Of a stretch of DNA of 64,000 nt, positions 16,330 to 24,321 are shown piece by piece; within the stretch, counting starts at the first letter, position 1, and each line of letters begins with the position of its first letter. The notes under the pieces were generated by a model, which did no database searches, was not told the origin of the DNA, and was given only the letters and a program-made list of their open reading frames with translations. Source of the stretch: Streptomyces sp. NBC_01275 (GTDB lineage: Bacteria; Actinomycetota; Actinomycetes; Streptomycetales; Streptomycetaceae); NCBI RefSeq assembly GCF_026340655.1, contig NZ_JAPEOZ010000001.1, forward strand, positions 10,106,001-10,170,000, read 5' to 3'. The position numbers and the translations under genes were made by a program.

Positions 16330-17865
16330 GTGACGACCTCGATCACCGAAATCGAGACCTATGGTGTCGAGCGGATCCCGGACGAGGACCGCACGGCCCG
16401 TCCGATCGATCTGTTCCGGCTCGCCTTCGGCGGCGCCAACACCTTTGCGACCTGTGTGCTGGGCGCCTTCCCGATCCTCTTCGGCCTCTCCTTCTGGCAG
16501 GGACTCGCGGCGACCGTCCTCGGCCTCGTCGCGGGTGCGGTGCTGCTGGCCCCGATGGCACTGTTCGGCCCTGCCAACGGCACGAACAACGCCGTCTCCT
16601 CCTCCGCGCACCTGGGCGTGCACGGCCGGGTCGTCGGCTCGTTCCTCTCCCTGCTCACCGCCGTCGCGTTCTTCTCGATCTCGGTGTGGTCCTCGGGGGA
16701 CGCGCTCGTCGGCGGCGCGCACCGGCTCGTCGACGTCCCCGAGTCGGACGTCTCCTACGGCATCGCGTACGCGATCTTCGCCGTGCTCGTCCTGGTCGTC
16801 TGCATCTACGGCTTCCGGTTCATGCTGCTGGTCAACAAGATCGCGGTGCTGGCGGCATCGGCCCTCTTCGTGCTCGGCGCGTTCGCCTTCGCGGGCGACT
16901 TCGACCCCGGCTACACGGGAACCTTCGCCTCCACCTCCGACCCGCTGTTCTGGCCGTCCTTCATCGGCGCCGCGCTGATCGTGCTGTCCAACCCGGTCTC
17001 CTTCGGCGCGTTCCTCGGTGACTGGTCCCGCTACATCCCGGCCGGGGCCCCGCGCCGCCGGGTGATGGGGGCCGCGTTCCTCGCCCAGATCGCCACCCTG
17101 CTGCCGTTCCTCTTCGGCCTGGGCACCGCGTCGATCATCGCGTCCAAGGCCTCGAAGTACGTCGACCCGGCCGCCCCCAACTACGTGGGCGGACTGCTCG
17201 CGATCTCGCCCGGCTGGTACTTCCTGCCGCTCTGCCTGATCGCCCTGATCGGCGGCCTCTCCACCGGCACGACGTCCCTGTACGGCACGGGGCTCGACTT
17301 CTCCAGCGTCTTCACGCGCTTCAACCGCGTCCAGGCCACCTTCTTCATCGGCGCCCTGTCCATCGCCTTCATCTTCGTCGGCCGCTTCGCGCTCAACCTC
17401 GCGCAGTCCATCTCCACGTTCGCCACGCTGATCATCACCTGTACGGCCCCCTGGATGATCGTCATGACGCTCGGCTATGTCACCCGGCGCGGCTGGTACG
17501 ACGCGGAGGCGCTGCAGGTCTTCAACCGCCGCCAGCGCGGCGGCCGCTACTGGTTCACGCACGGCTGGAACTGGCGCGGCATGTCCACCTGGCTCGTCTC
17601 CGCCGTCGTGGCGCTCCTCTTCACCAACCTCCCCGGCCAGTTCGTCGGCCCGCTGGGCGACCTCGCGGGCGGCACGGACATCTCGCTCCCGGTCGGCCTC
17701 GGCCTCGCGGTCGTGCTCTACCTGGCCCTGCTCACCCTGTTCCCCGAGCCGCGCGCCGTGTACGGACCGGCCGGACCCCGCTTCGTCAGGGCGTCGGACG
17801 CCCCGGTGTCGCCGATCACCGGCGGCGCCGGGGAGACCGTCACCGAGCCCGCCGTGGCCCACTGA
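16330..17865 (+). CDS. NCS1-family purine/cytosine-type permease
   Basis: A 511-residue membrane protein with about 12 hydrophobic segments, of the nucleobase:cation symporter-1 family. The N-terminal RPIDLFRLAFGGANTFATCV and FGPANGTNNAVSSSAHLGVHG blocks, then SNPVSFGAFLGDWSRYIP, fit purine-cytosine permeases. The GTG start is preceded by a good GGAAGGTGGAG. It heads an operon with a SnoaL-like protein (17941) and an aldehyde dehydrogenase (18359) and is divergent from the PucR regulator. The transported compound is unknown; with an aldehyde dehydrogenase downstream, an amine or N-heterocycle broken down through an aldehyde is plausible. Confidence 0.88.
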   Translation: MTTSITEIETYGVERIPDEDRTARPIDLFRLAFGGANTFATCVLGAFPILFGLSFWQGLAATVLGLVAGAVLLAPMALFGPANGTNNAVSSSAHLGVHGRVVGSFLSLLTAVAFFSISVWSSGDALVGGAHRLVDVPESDVSYGIAYAIFAVLVLVVCIYGFRFMLLVNKIAVLAASALFVLGAFAFAGDFDPGYTGTFASTSDPLFWPSFIGAALIVLSNPVSFGAFLGDWSRYIPAGAPRRRVMGAAFLAQIATLLPFLFGLGTASIIASKASKYVDPAAPNYVGGLLAISPGWYFLPLCLIALIGGLSTGTTSLYGTGLDFSSVFTRFNRVQATFFIGALSIAFIFVGRFALNLAQSISTFATLIITCTAPWMIVMTLGYVTRRGWYDAEALQVFNRRQRGGRYWFTHGWNWRGMSTWLVSAVVALLFTNLPGQFVGPLGDLAGGTDISLPVGLGLAVVLYLALLTLFPEPRAVYGPAGPRFVRASDAPVSPITGGAGETVTEPAVAH

Positions 17866-17940
17866 GCCCTCGCCCCCGCCGCAACCGAACGCCGGGCGTT
17901 CCGGCTCCGCCCGCCGAACGCCCACCACCAGGAGCTGTGC

Positions 17941-18342
17941 ATGAGCACCACCACCGTCCAGGAAGTCCGGGCCGCCGCGGACGCGCTCGTCGCCGCCTTC
18001 GCCGAGGGCCGGCTCGACGACTACTTCGGCGCCTTCGCCCCGGATGCGACCTTCGTCTTCCACACCACCCCGCAGCGGCTGGGCTCCACGGCCGAGTACC
18101 GCGCGCTCTGGCAGCGGTGGGTGGAGCAGGACGGCTTCCGCATCCTCGGCTGCACCTCGTCCGCACAGCTGATCCAGGACTTCGGCGACACGGCCGTCTT
18201 CAGCCACGACGTGGAGACCCGGATCGCCACCCACACCGGCGAGGAGACGGTCCACGAGCGGGAGACCATCGTCTTCGCCCGCGCCGACGGCGGCGGCTGG
18301 ACGGCCGTCCACGAACATCTGTCCGCCCGCACCGCCGCCTGA
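17941..18342 (+). CDS. SnoaL-like / NTF2-fold protein
   Basis: A 133-residue protein with the NTF2/SnoaL-like (DUF4440-type) fold: ADALVAAFAEGRLDDYFGAF, a central FVFHTTPQ strand, and a C-terminal WTAVHEHLSAR strand in which the His is typical of the family. These small cone-shaped proteins are enzymes or ligand-binding factors. It sits between the permease (75 nt upstream) and the aldehyde dehydrogenase (16 nt downstream), with GGAGCTG before its ATG. It probably binds or converts the transported substrate or an intermediate. No specific reaction can be assigned. Confidence 0.82.
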   Translation: MSTTTVQEVRAAADALVAAFAEGRLDDYFGAFAPDATFVFHTTPQRLGSTAEYRALWQRWVEQDGFRILGCTSSAQLIQDFGDTAVFSHDVETRIATHTGEETVHERETIVFARADGGGWTAVHEHLSARTAA

Positions 18343-18358
18343 CCAGGAGAGACGTTCC

Positions 18359-19798
18359 ATGAGCACCACCTTCCGCAACTACATCGACGGTGCGTTCGCG
18401 GACGCCTCGGACGGCCGCACGCTCGATGTGGTGGACCCCGCCACCGGTGACGTCTACGCGACCTCCCCGCTCTCGGGGGCGGCGGACGTCGATGCGGCGA
18501 TGTCGGCCGCAGCTGCGGCGTTCCCCGTCTGGCGCGACACCACGCCGTCCGTGCGGCAGCGCGCGCTGCTGAAGATCGCCGACGCGATGGAGGCACGGGC
18601 CGACGAACTGGTCGCCGCGGAGAGCAGGGACACCGGCAAGCCGCTCCACCTCACCCGTAGCGAGGAACTCGCCCCCGCCATCGACCAGGTCCGCTTCTTC
18701 GCCGGCGCGGCCCGCATGCTGGAGGGCCGCTCGGCCGGCGAGTACATGGAGGGGATGACCTCCCTCATCCGCCGCGAGCCGGTCGGTGTGTGCGCACAGG
18801 TCGCGCCGTGGAACTACCCCCTGCTGATGGCCGTATGGAAGTTCGCCCCGGCACTCGCGGCGGGCAACGCGGTGGTCCTCAAGCCCTCGGACACCACCCC
18901 GGCCTCCACGGTGCTGATCGCCGAGATCGTCGGCGGTGTCCTGGAGGAGCTGGCACTGCCCCGCGGCATCTTCAACGTGGTCTGCGGCGACCGCGAGACC
19001 GGCCGCCTGATGGTGGAGCACCCGACCCCTGCGATGGCCTCCATCACCGGTTCGGTACGCGCCGGCATCCAGGTCGCCCAGAGCGCGGCCAAGGACGTCA
19101 AGCGAGTCCATCTGGAGCTCGGCGGCAAGGCCCCGGCTGTGGTTTTCGAGGACGCCGACCTGACGAAGGCGGTCGAGGACCTGGTGGTCGGCGGTTTCTT
19201 CAACGCCGGCCAGGACTGCACGGCCGCGACCCGCGTCCTGGTCCACGAGTCGGTCCACGACGAGTTCGTCGCCGCCCTCGCCAAGGCCGCGGCCGCCACC
19301 AGGACCGGGCAGCCGGACGACGAGGACGTGCTGTACGGACCGCTCAACAACGCGGGCCAGCTCGCCCAGGTCAGCGGCTTCATCGAGCGACTCCCCGAGC
19401 ACGCCAGGATCGAGGCCGGCGGCCACCGGGTCGGCGAGAGGGGCTACTTCTACGCCCCGACCGTGGTCTCCGGGCTCCAGCAGGACGACGAGATCATCCA
19501 GAACGAGGTCTTCGGCCCGGTCATCACCGTCCAGTCCTTCACGGACGAGGCCCAGGCCGTGCAGTACGCCAACGGCGTCGACTACGCGCTGGCCTCCTCG
19601 GTGTGGACCAAGGACCACGCACGGGCGATGCGGATGTCGAAGAACCTCGACTTCGGCTGTGTGTGGATCAACGCCCACATGGCACTCGTCGCCGAGATGC
19701 CGCACGGCGGGTTCAAGAAGTCCGGCTACGGCAAGGACCTCTCCGCGTACGGCTTCGAGGACTACACCCGGATCAAGCACGTCATGACGTCGCTCTGA
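18359..19798 (+). CDS. NAD(P)-dependent aldehyde dehydrogenase (aminobutyraldehyde/betaine aldehyde type)
   Basis: A 479-residue class-I-like aldehyde dehydrogenase. Visible motifs are APWNYPLLM (substrate/cofactor channel), the cofactor-binding SITGSVRAG, the glutamate motif LELGGKAP (general base) and the catalytic cysteine in NAGQDCTAATR, then EVFGPVITV. Similarity in pattern is best to gamma-aminobutyraldehyde and betaine aldehyde dehydrogenases, which oxidise amino-aldehydes from polyamine or choline breakdown. It ends the permease operon, 16 nt after the SnoaL gene with AGGAGAGA upstream, and is followed by a strong hairpin at 19814. Enzyme class is certain, the substrate is not. Confidence 0.9.
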   Translation: MSTTFRNYIDGAFADASDGRTLDVVDPATGDVYATSPLSGAADVDAAMSAAAAAFPVWRDTTPSVRQRALLKIADAMEARADELVAAESRDTGKPLHLTRSEELAPAIDQVRFFAGAARMLEGRSAGEYMEGMTSLIRREPVGVCAQVAPWNYPLLMAVWKFAPALAAGNAVVLKPSDTTPASTVLIAEIVGGVLEELALPRGIFNVVCGDRETGRLMVEHPTPAMASITGSVRAGIQVAQSAAKDVKRVHLELGGKAPAVVFEDADLTKAVEDLVVGGFFNAGQDCTAATRVLVHESVHDEFVAALAKAAAATRTGQPDDEDVLYGPLNNAGQLAQVSGFIERLPEHARIEAGGHRVGERGYFYAPTVVSGLQQDDEIIQNEVFGPVITVQSFTDEAQAVQYANGVDYALASSVWTKDHARAMRMSKNLDFGCVWINAHMALVAEMPHGGFKKSGYGKDLSAYGFEDYTRIKHVMTSL

Positions 19799-19813
19799 CA
19801 TCCGGGAACGCGT

Positions 19814-19843
19814 CGCCCGCCCCGGCTCTGCACCGGGCGGGCG
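19814..19843 (+). terminator. Terminator hairpin after aldehyde dehydrogenase operon
   Basis: CGCCCGCCC pairs with GGGCGGGCG, then after one bulged C a further CGG/CCG pairing surrounds a 7-nt loop. It lies 16 nt after the stop codon, the classical position for a Streptomyces hairpin terminator. Confidence 0.7.
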
Positions 19844-20065
19844 AACGCATTCCCCAGCGGCGTCCGGCGGTGCCAGGGCCGCGGGAGGGGAGGAGGCCGG
19901 TCAGCCGTGGCGTTTTGGCGCCCGCTGGTGTCCCCGGACGCGCTGCCCCGTAGGCAGGGAGCACGCCCGTCGGCTGAGGCGTGCCGTGCTCTCAGCGACA
20001 GATCGATGCGGTCCGCCGGTGGCGATGCGAAGCGACTGCGCCGCTGGGTGTTGAGCCAGGCCTGG

Positions 20066-21004
20066 CTATCCGCCCGCGAAACGGGCCGCCAGGTCCATGG
20101 CCTCCTGGGTGAGTTTGATGTGCAGGCCGGAGTTGTCCTGCGTGGCGACCTGGGTGAAGCTGCCCTTGTGCCACCAGAACACCGAGGGGCTCAGCGCGCC
20201 CGGCGACTGCTCGAAGCCCGCGGCGGCGAACCGGGCCATGGTGTGCAGCGAAGGGGCCACGCTCCCGTCGCGGATGATGTGGAAGGCGAGTTGGTGCCGG
20301 TGCGGCAGCGTGACCAGCATTCCGTCCGGCGCCGATGCGTCCTTGGCGTAGCGGCGTACGACCTCGTCGAGGACCAGGGCGAGGCTCGCGATGAAGTACG
20401 AGCCTCCCGTCAGCACCTCGAAGTGGGAGCCGTCCTTGTCCCTGACCGTCTTGTGCTTGTCGACGCGGACGGCCCGTAGGTTCTGGAACGCGCGGTCCCG
20501 AAGGGCCGTGATCTCACCCAGACCGGAGAGGGAGTCCGCGGTCAGCATGTCGACGGTCTCCGGAAGGTCGAGCGCCAACACCTCCAGCAGCCCCGGGACC
20601 GATGGGGGACCGTACCCGAAGGCCTTCACGAGCGCGGGATCGCCGGGAATGAAGCGGGGGTAGAGCTGGGCCAGGAGCCGTTCGCGCGGCAGCGCCCTGA
20701 GAGCCTGAGGCCCGTTCATCGAACGGACGACCCGGTCGACGTGTTCGTCTACCAGCGTCCGCCAGCGCCGAGGGCCGCGGCTGTCCTGGTGGCACACGGT
20801 CGCGAGATTGGAGAGGCCGAAGCGCCAACCCGAGTCCGTGGTCACACGTCCCGGCTCGACCGTCACCTCGATGCCGCGCTCCGCGAAGGCCTCGCGGACG
20901 AAGGTACGCAACCGGGCAGCCTCCGCCTCGGACAGGAACGCGAACTCCCCGTCGCGCGGCAGGTCCGCCCCCTCACGACGTTCTCCGCGCCGGAATATCC
21001 CCAC
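20066..21004 (-). CDS. Conserved hypothetical protein (possibly DUF1444-like)
   Basis: A 312-residue soluble protein with no signal peptide or membrane helix. The pattern (FVREAFAERGIEVTVEPGRV near the N-terminus; NLATVCHQ; HFEVLTGGSYFIASLALVLD mid-protein; GMLVTLPHRHQLAFHIIRD later) is mixed alpha/beta with sensible hydrophobic periodicity and clean actinobacterial codon use, so it is a real gene. The layout recalls DUF1444 (YtpQ-type) proteins but I cannot confirm this. It stands alone; the region upstream contains dyads listed separately. No function assigned. Confidence 0.7.
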   Translation of the reverse strand: MGIFRRGERREGADLPRDGEFAFLSEAEAARLRTFVREAFAERGIEVTVEPGRVTTDSGWRFGLSNLATVCHQDSRGPRRWRTLVDEHVDRVVRSMNGPQALRALPRERLLAQLYPRFIPGDPALVKAFGYGPPSVPGLLEVLALDLPETVDMLTADSLSGLGEITALRDRAFQNLRAVRVDKHKTVRDKDGSHFEVLTGGSYFIASLALVLDEVVRRYAKDASAPDGMLVTLPHRHQLAFHIIRDGSVAPSLHTMARFAAAGFEQSPGALSPSVFWWHKGSFTQVATQDNSGLHIKLTQEAMDLAARFAGG

Positions 21005-21117
21005 CAGGTCCCCAATCGCTCCAAGATGCGGATCATAGCCGCGACCCGCCCAGGCGCCTTCTTCAGGTGTTCACGCCCGGCCGGGGGTCGGACGCCGACG
21101 GCCCCTCGACTTTCCCC

Positions 21118-21151
21118 GGTGATCTGCTTCCGGGCCAGGAACCAGATCACC
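21118..21151. other. Long imperfect hairpin GGTGATCTG...CAGATCACC
   Basis: GGTGATCTG and CAGATCACC form a 9-bp stem that continues, after a C/C mismatch, with TTCC/GGAA around the 6-nt loop GGGCCA. With the neighbouring TCAGATCATCTGA palindrome it shares the core (C)AGATCA. It lies 114 nt upstream of the minus-strand gene at 21004 and could be an operator pair or RNA hairpin. Confidence 0.45.
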
Positions 21152-21255
21152 TGAGGCGACGAGCGAACCGGATCAGATCATCTGAGATTCGGACCAGGCC
21201 AACTGGGACGGGACAGTGCCGGCGGCCGGTCCCGGCGAGCGGCTGGGACTGCCCT

Positions 21256-21349
21256 AGCCACGACGGTCGATGTCCGCAGCCACGACGGTCCATGTCCGCG
21301 GCTGCCGTATGGCCGGCGCGGTCGACGGGGATGCGGTCGACGGGGATGC
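21256..21349. repeat. Two adjacent short tandem duplications
   Basis: A 22-nt unit (AGCCACGACGGTCGATGTCCGC) occurs twice at 21256-21277 and 21278-21299 with one mismatch. Then a 15-nt unit (GGTCGACGGGGATGC) occurs twice exactly at 21320-21334 and 21335-21349. Two independent recent slippage events so close together fit relaxed selection in a non-coding stretch. Confidence 0.75.
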
Positions 21350-21782
21350 GTCGGTGGGCTCATCGGGTGTCGAGGACGGCCCGACCCGCCATCGGGCGTA
21401 GGCCTCAGGGTTCTCGTCGGCCGGCGCCCGTGCGATCGCGCTGCGGCAGCGGCGGCCGAACAGAGGCCAGGGGCGGCCCCATCCGTCCGGTCAGGCCGGC
21501 GCGGCAAGCGGCAGAGTGATCCACGGCGCCACTCCGGAGGCGGGGTGCCGGGGCCACGTATCGTTCGAAGTCCTGCCAGGTCATGTCGTCGAGACCATTC
21601 CCCCCGGCTTTCCATGATCTGTTCGCCGGTGTGGAAGCGTCGGCTGGTGACGCCAAGAGCGCCTTCCCGGCTGAACGAGTAGGGGTGGAGACGTTCATGG
21701 AGCCACGGATTACGCGGTCGGCGTTCGGCCTGCTGCCGGGGGTCGACACCGCGGCCGTCGAGTGCCGCGTCGACCCAGCCGC

Positions 21783-22469
21783 CTACGGGGCTTCGTGAGG
21801 AGCGTCGGTGCGGGGTTCGGGTGCCGAGACCGGCTGGTCGTCCCGGATCGGGAGAGTCGCCGTGTCATCCACCGGCCCCCGCAGCTCCACCGTGAAACCG
21901 GCGCGCTCGAGCGCCTCGGCGCCCCGCGCGGTTGCCATGGCGAGCGCGAGCCGGTCGGAGACGGTCTGCACGACAACCGCCTCGGTCTCGCTCGCGGCTG
22001 CCGTCAACTCAGGTAGGCCCAGGCGGTCGGACAGCTCGATCCGCGCCCACAGCAGGGGACGGTTCTCGACCGCGGCTCGAGCGAACACCGGGTGCGCCGC
22101 CGTACGCAGTCCCGCCTCCCGTGCGAACGCGCGCTCCTGGGCGTCCTCGCCCACGAAGACACAGTCGTCGGCCGCCGCTCCTCCGGTACTCACGACGGCC
22201 TGGTCGAAGATCCTTCGGCTGTCCTTCGCACCCCAGTGCACAAGCGCCTCGTCCATGAAACGGCCGGAGAACGCCTCGTGCAGTGCGGTCGCTGCCCGTG
22301 CGGCGGCACCGTCGCCCTGCCCGGGGTTGGAGATGATGCCCTGGCGCACTTCACGGAGCGCGTCGAGCACTGCCATGACACGCGGTCGGGGCTGGAGTGT
22401 CAGGGAGCCGTCGGGTTCCACGTGGGCATCCGCCAAGGTCGCCCCGATATCGAAGAAAATCACAGACAT
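21783..22469 (-). CDS. HAD-superfamily-like protein lacking the second motif-I aspartate
   Basis: A 228-residue protein. Motif I is FFDIGATLAD: the nucleophile-position Asp is present but the second Asp of the usual DxDxT is Gly. ISNPG fits motif II, and DDCVFVGEDAQERAFAREAG fits motif IV with the conserved acidic pair. Missing the second Asp removes the general acid of phosphatases, so this may be a non-phosphatase HAD or a binding protein; DxGxT variants do occur. GGGGAGG upstream of the ATG supports the start. The C-terminal ~90 residues, after PVFARAAVENRPLLW, are not typical of the HAD core and have no assigned domain. Confidence 0.72.
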   Translation of the reverse strand: MSVIFFDIGATLADAHVEPDGSLTLQPRPRVMAVLDALREVRQGIISNPGQGDGAAARAATALHEAFSGRFMDEALVHWGAKDSRRIFDQAVVSTGGAAADDCVFVGEDAQERAFAREAGLRTAAHPVFARAAVENRPLLWARIELSDRLGLPELTAAASETEAVVVQTVSDRLALAMATARGAEALERAGFTVELRGPVDDTATLPIRDDQPVSAPEPRTDAPHEAP

Positions 22470-22933
22470 GTGAAGTGCCTCCCCATGGTGAACGCTTTCG
22501 AGTCGCGACTACTCGGGTGAAAGGGCGCCCATGATGCGAACTGCCGGACGGCCTCCCGCCGTGGTTGGCAGCCGCCGCCGCGCAGGCCCGTGCCGAAACC
22601 GCGACCCCGTGGGCCGCCGCCGGTGAGCCGATCGAGCCGGCCTCCGTCGTTCTGCCCGCTCCGCGTCCGGGCCGGTGGGCGGACCGATGCGACGATCGTC
22701 GTGCCAGGCGTCGTTCGCCCGGTGCCGCCTGGACCGCCTGGAAGTCGGGTGCCGCCTGGCAGCTCGTCGAAGAACTTGGATGACGTCGAGGTGCCCACCG
22801 ACGTCATGCAGCACAGTTACATGCTGTCCTTCCGCACCGTGGCCGAGGTCGAAAGCCCGGCCCGCAAGGCCTGCCTGCACCCTGGTCGGCGGCGACCCGG
22901 CCGGTTTGACGCTCACACCGGGCTCGACCGAGG
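22470..22933. other. Interval without a supportable gene
   Basis: 464 nt between two minus-strand genes. Several open frames exist on both strands but all are Arg/Pro/Gly-rich frame shadows without ribosome-binding sites. I see no clear hairpin or repeat. Confidence 0.4.
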
Positions 22934-23707
22934 CTACTGGCGAGAGGCGAGTCTCCGGAGAACCAGGGAGGACACTGGCGTGGGCAGGGTGCGCAGTGTG
23001 CGGACCAGGGCCGCTGCGGGCCAGGGGAAGTATGCCTGTGCCGGTTCCCTCTCGAGGGCGCGTACGACATGGCGTGCCGCACGTTCCTGGCTGACCTGGA
23101 ACGGTTTGGGCAGGCCGTCCCCTCTGATTCGGTCGGTGGCGACGAATCCCGGGTGGATGGAGGTGAACCGGATCCCCCTGGGGGCCAGTTCGACGCGCGC
23201 GGCGTCGATCAGTGTGCGCGCGGCCGCCTTCGCCGCCGAGTACGGTCCCTGGCGGGGGATGCCCGTGAGACCCGCCAGGGAGTTGGTGTGGGCGATCAGG
23301 CCTCCGTGCTCCTGGGCGAGCATGTGCTCGATCAGCGGGACGAGGTAGTTGACGACGACGTCGTAGTTCAGGGCCATGATCCGGGACACGTCCGCCACAC
23401 CTACCTGGTCCATGGACATGTCCGGTCCCTGACCGGCGTTGAGCAGCGCGATGTCGATCGTCCCGAATTCCGCAGAGGCGGCCGCCACCACCCCGGCCGC
23501 CGCCGACGGATCCAGAGCGTCGGCGGCGATGTCCAGACAGGCGCTGCCCGCCGCTCGCACATCCCTTGCCACGGTGGCCAGTTCGGGGGCTCGCCGTGCT
23601 GTGAGGACGAACCGGTTGTCGCCGTGGGCGAGATGGCGAGCCACTTCGGCGCCGATGCCCGACGAGGCGCCGACGATCAGGACGGTCCGGTGGGTGATGC
23701 GCGCCAT
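22934..23707 (-). CDS. Short-chain dehydrogenase/reductase (SDR)
   Basis: A 257-residue classical SDR. The cofactor motif is IVGASSGIGAEVA; LLNAGQG is the NAG motif; Ser lies in HTNSLAGLTG and the active-site pair is YSAAK. RRAPEL after the second strand carries Arg, suggesting NADP(H) preference. The C-terminal hydrophobic stretch (AQAYFPWPAAALVRTLRTLP) resembles membrane-associated SDRs that act on lipids or quinones. I choose the ATG at 23707, preceded by GAGGG, because the glycine motif then sits about 10 residues from the N-terminus. Substrate unknown. Confidence 0.86.
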   Translation of the reverse strand: MARITHRTVLIVGASSGIGAEVARHLAHGDNRFVLTARRAPELATVARDVRAAGSACLDIAADALDPSAAAGVVAAASAEFGTIDIALLNAGQGPDMSMDQVGVADVSRIMALNYDVVVNYLVPLIEHMLAQEHGGLIAHTNSLAGLTGIPRQGPYSAAKAAARTLIDAARVELAPRGIRFTSIHPGFVATDRIRGDGLPKPFQVSQERAARHVVRALEREPAQAYFPWPAAALVRTLRTLPTPVSSLVLRRLASRQ

Positions 23708-23985
23708 GGTGGCCCTCGCTCGGAGACTCAGCCTTCGCAGGAAGTGACGGTTTTCCCCACGGTACGTGGGTACGGTCTCGACCACTGTGTGGGCCCTGCG
23801 TTCCGGCGGCACCGCTTCCGTGGCCGGCTCGGGGGCATGGTCCTCCGTGAGTCACGCATGCTGGACGGCTTCTTGGCGGAGGACAACCTCCGCCGAGTTC
23901 ACGCCGACTGGCTGTTCACGGGCGGCTTGTGGCCTCCGCCCTGGGGTCCAGGTCATGGACACCACCGTGGCCGAGGCGCCCGCCC

Positions 23986-24200
23986 GACGGACCGCGGGGT
24001 GCCGTGCCCATCGGTGATCAAGTGATGCCTGGAGCCGGTCCGGCCCCGGTCGACCGGCCAAGGGTCCGTGTGATGCCCTCTTTTAGCGCCCGGACGTGGG
24101 AGGAGTCGACCACGCAGCGGGACCAGCCCAGCCGCGAAGCCGCGTTCGGCTGGGCGAGCAGCACCTCATGCAGCCGTTGCCAGACGCCGGCCTCGTAATC
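23986..24200 (-). pseudogene. IS5-family transposase fragment A
   Basis: Reading leftwards, VWQRLHEVLLAQPNAASRLG and WSRCVVDSSHVRALK are the block around the first catalytic Asp of IS5-family (IS427-like) transposases. After the run CTAAAAGAGG the homologous sequence continues in the -1 frame as RGHHTDPWPVDRGRTGSRHH and LITDGHGTP. Sequence to the left degenerates. Both N-terminus and most of the DDE domain are gone. The frame change at an A4 run matches the programmed frameshift site of this IS group and recurs in element B at 28337. Confidence 0.72.
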
Positions 24201-24321
24201 GATTGGGCCGCTCGCTGGAAGCCCCCACTGGCATCGTCACCCGGCGCGAATGCGAGGACGCGGGTTCAGTGCCTGCCCGAAAGCTGGGCAACCACCCCAG
24301 GCGGCCCGTTCGTTCGGCCAC

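Larger units (their letters stand above)
21005..21782. other. Non-coding interval rich in repeats
   Basis: About 780 nt with no convincing gene. A minus-strand frame at 21405-21749 contains MTWQDFERYVA but lacks conserved continuation. Visible structure: the hairpin at 21118-21151, an exact 6-1-6 palindrome TCAGATCATCTGA (21173-21185), and two short tandem duplications at 21256-21349. Confidence 0.5.

Noticed and set aside
16162..18378. A 738-codon minus-strand open frame
   Set aside because: Shadow of the permease/SnoaL operon; repetitive Gly/Glu/Arg composition and no start context.
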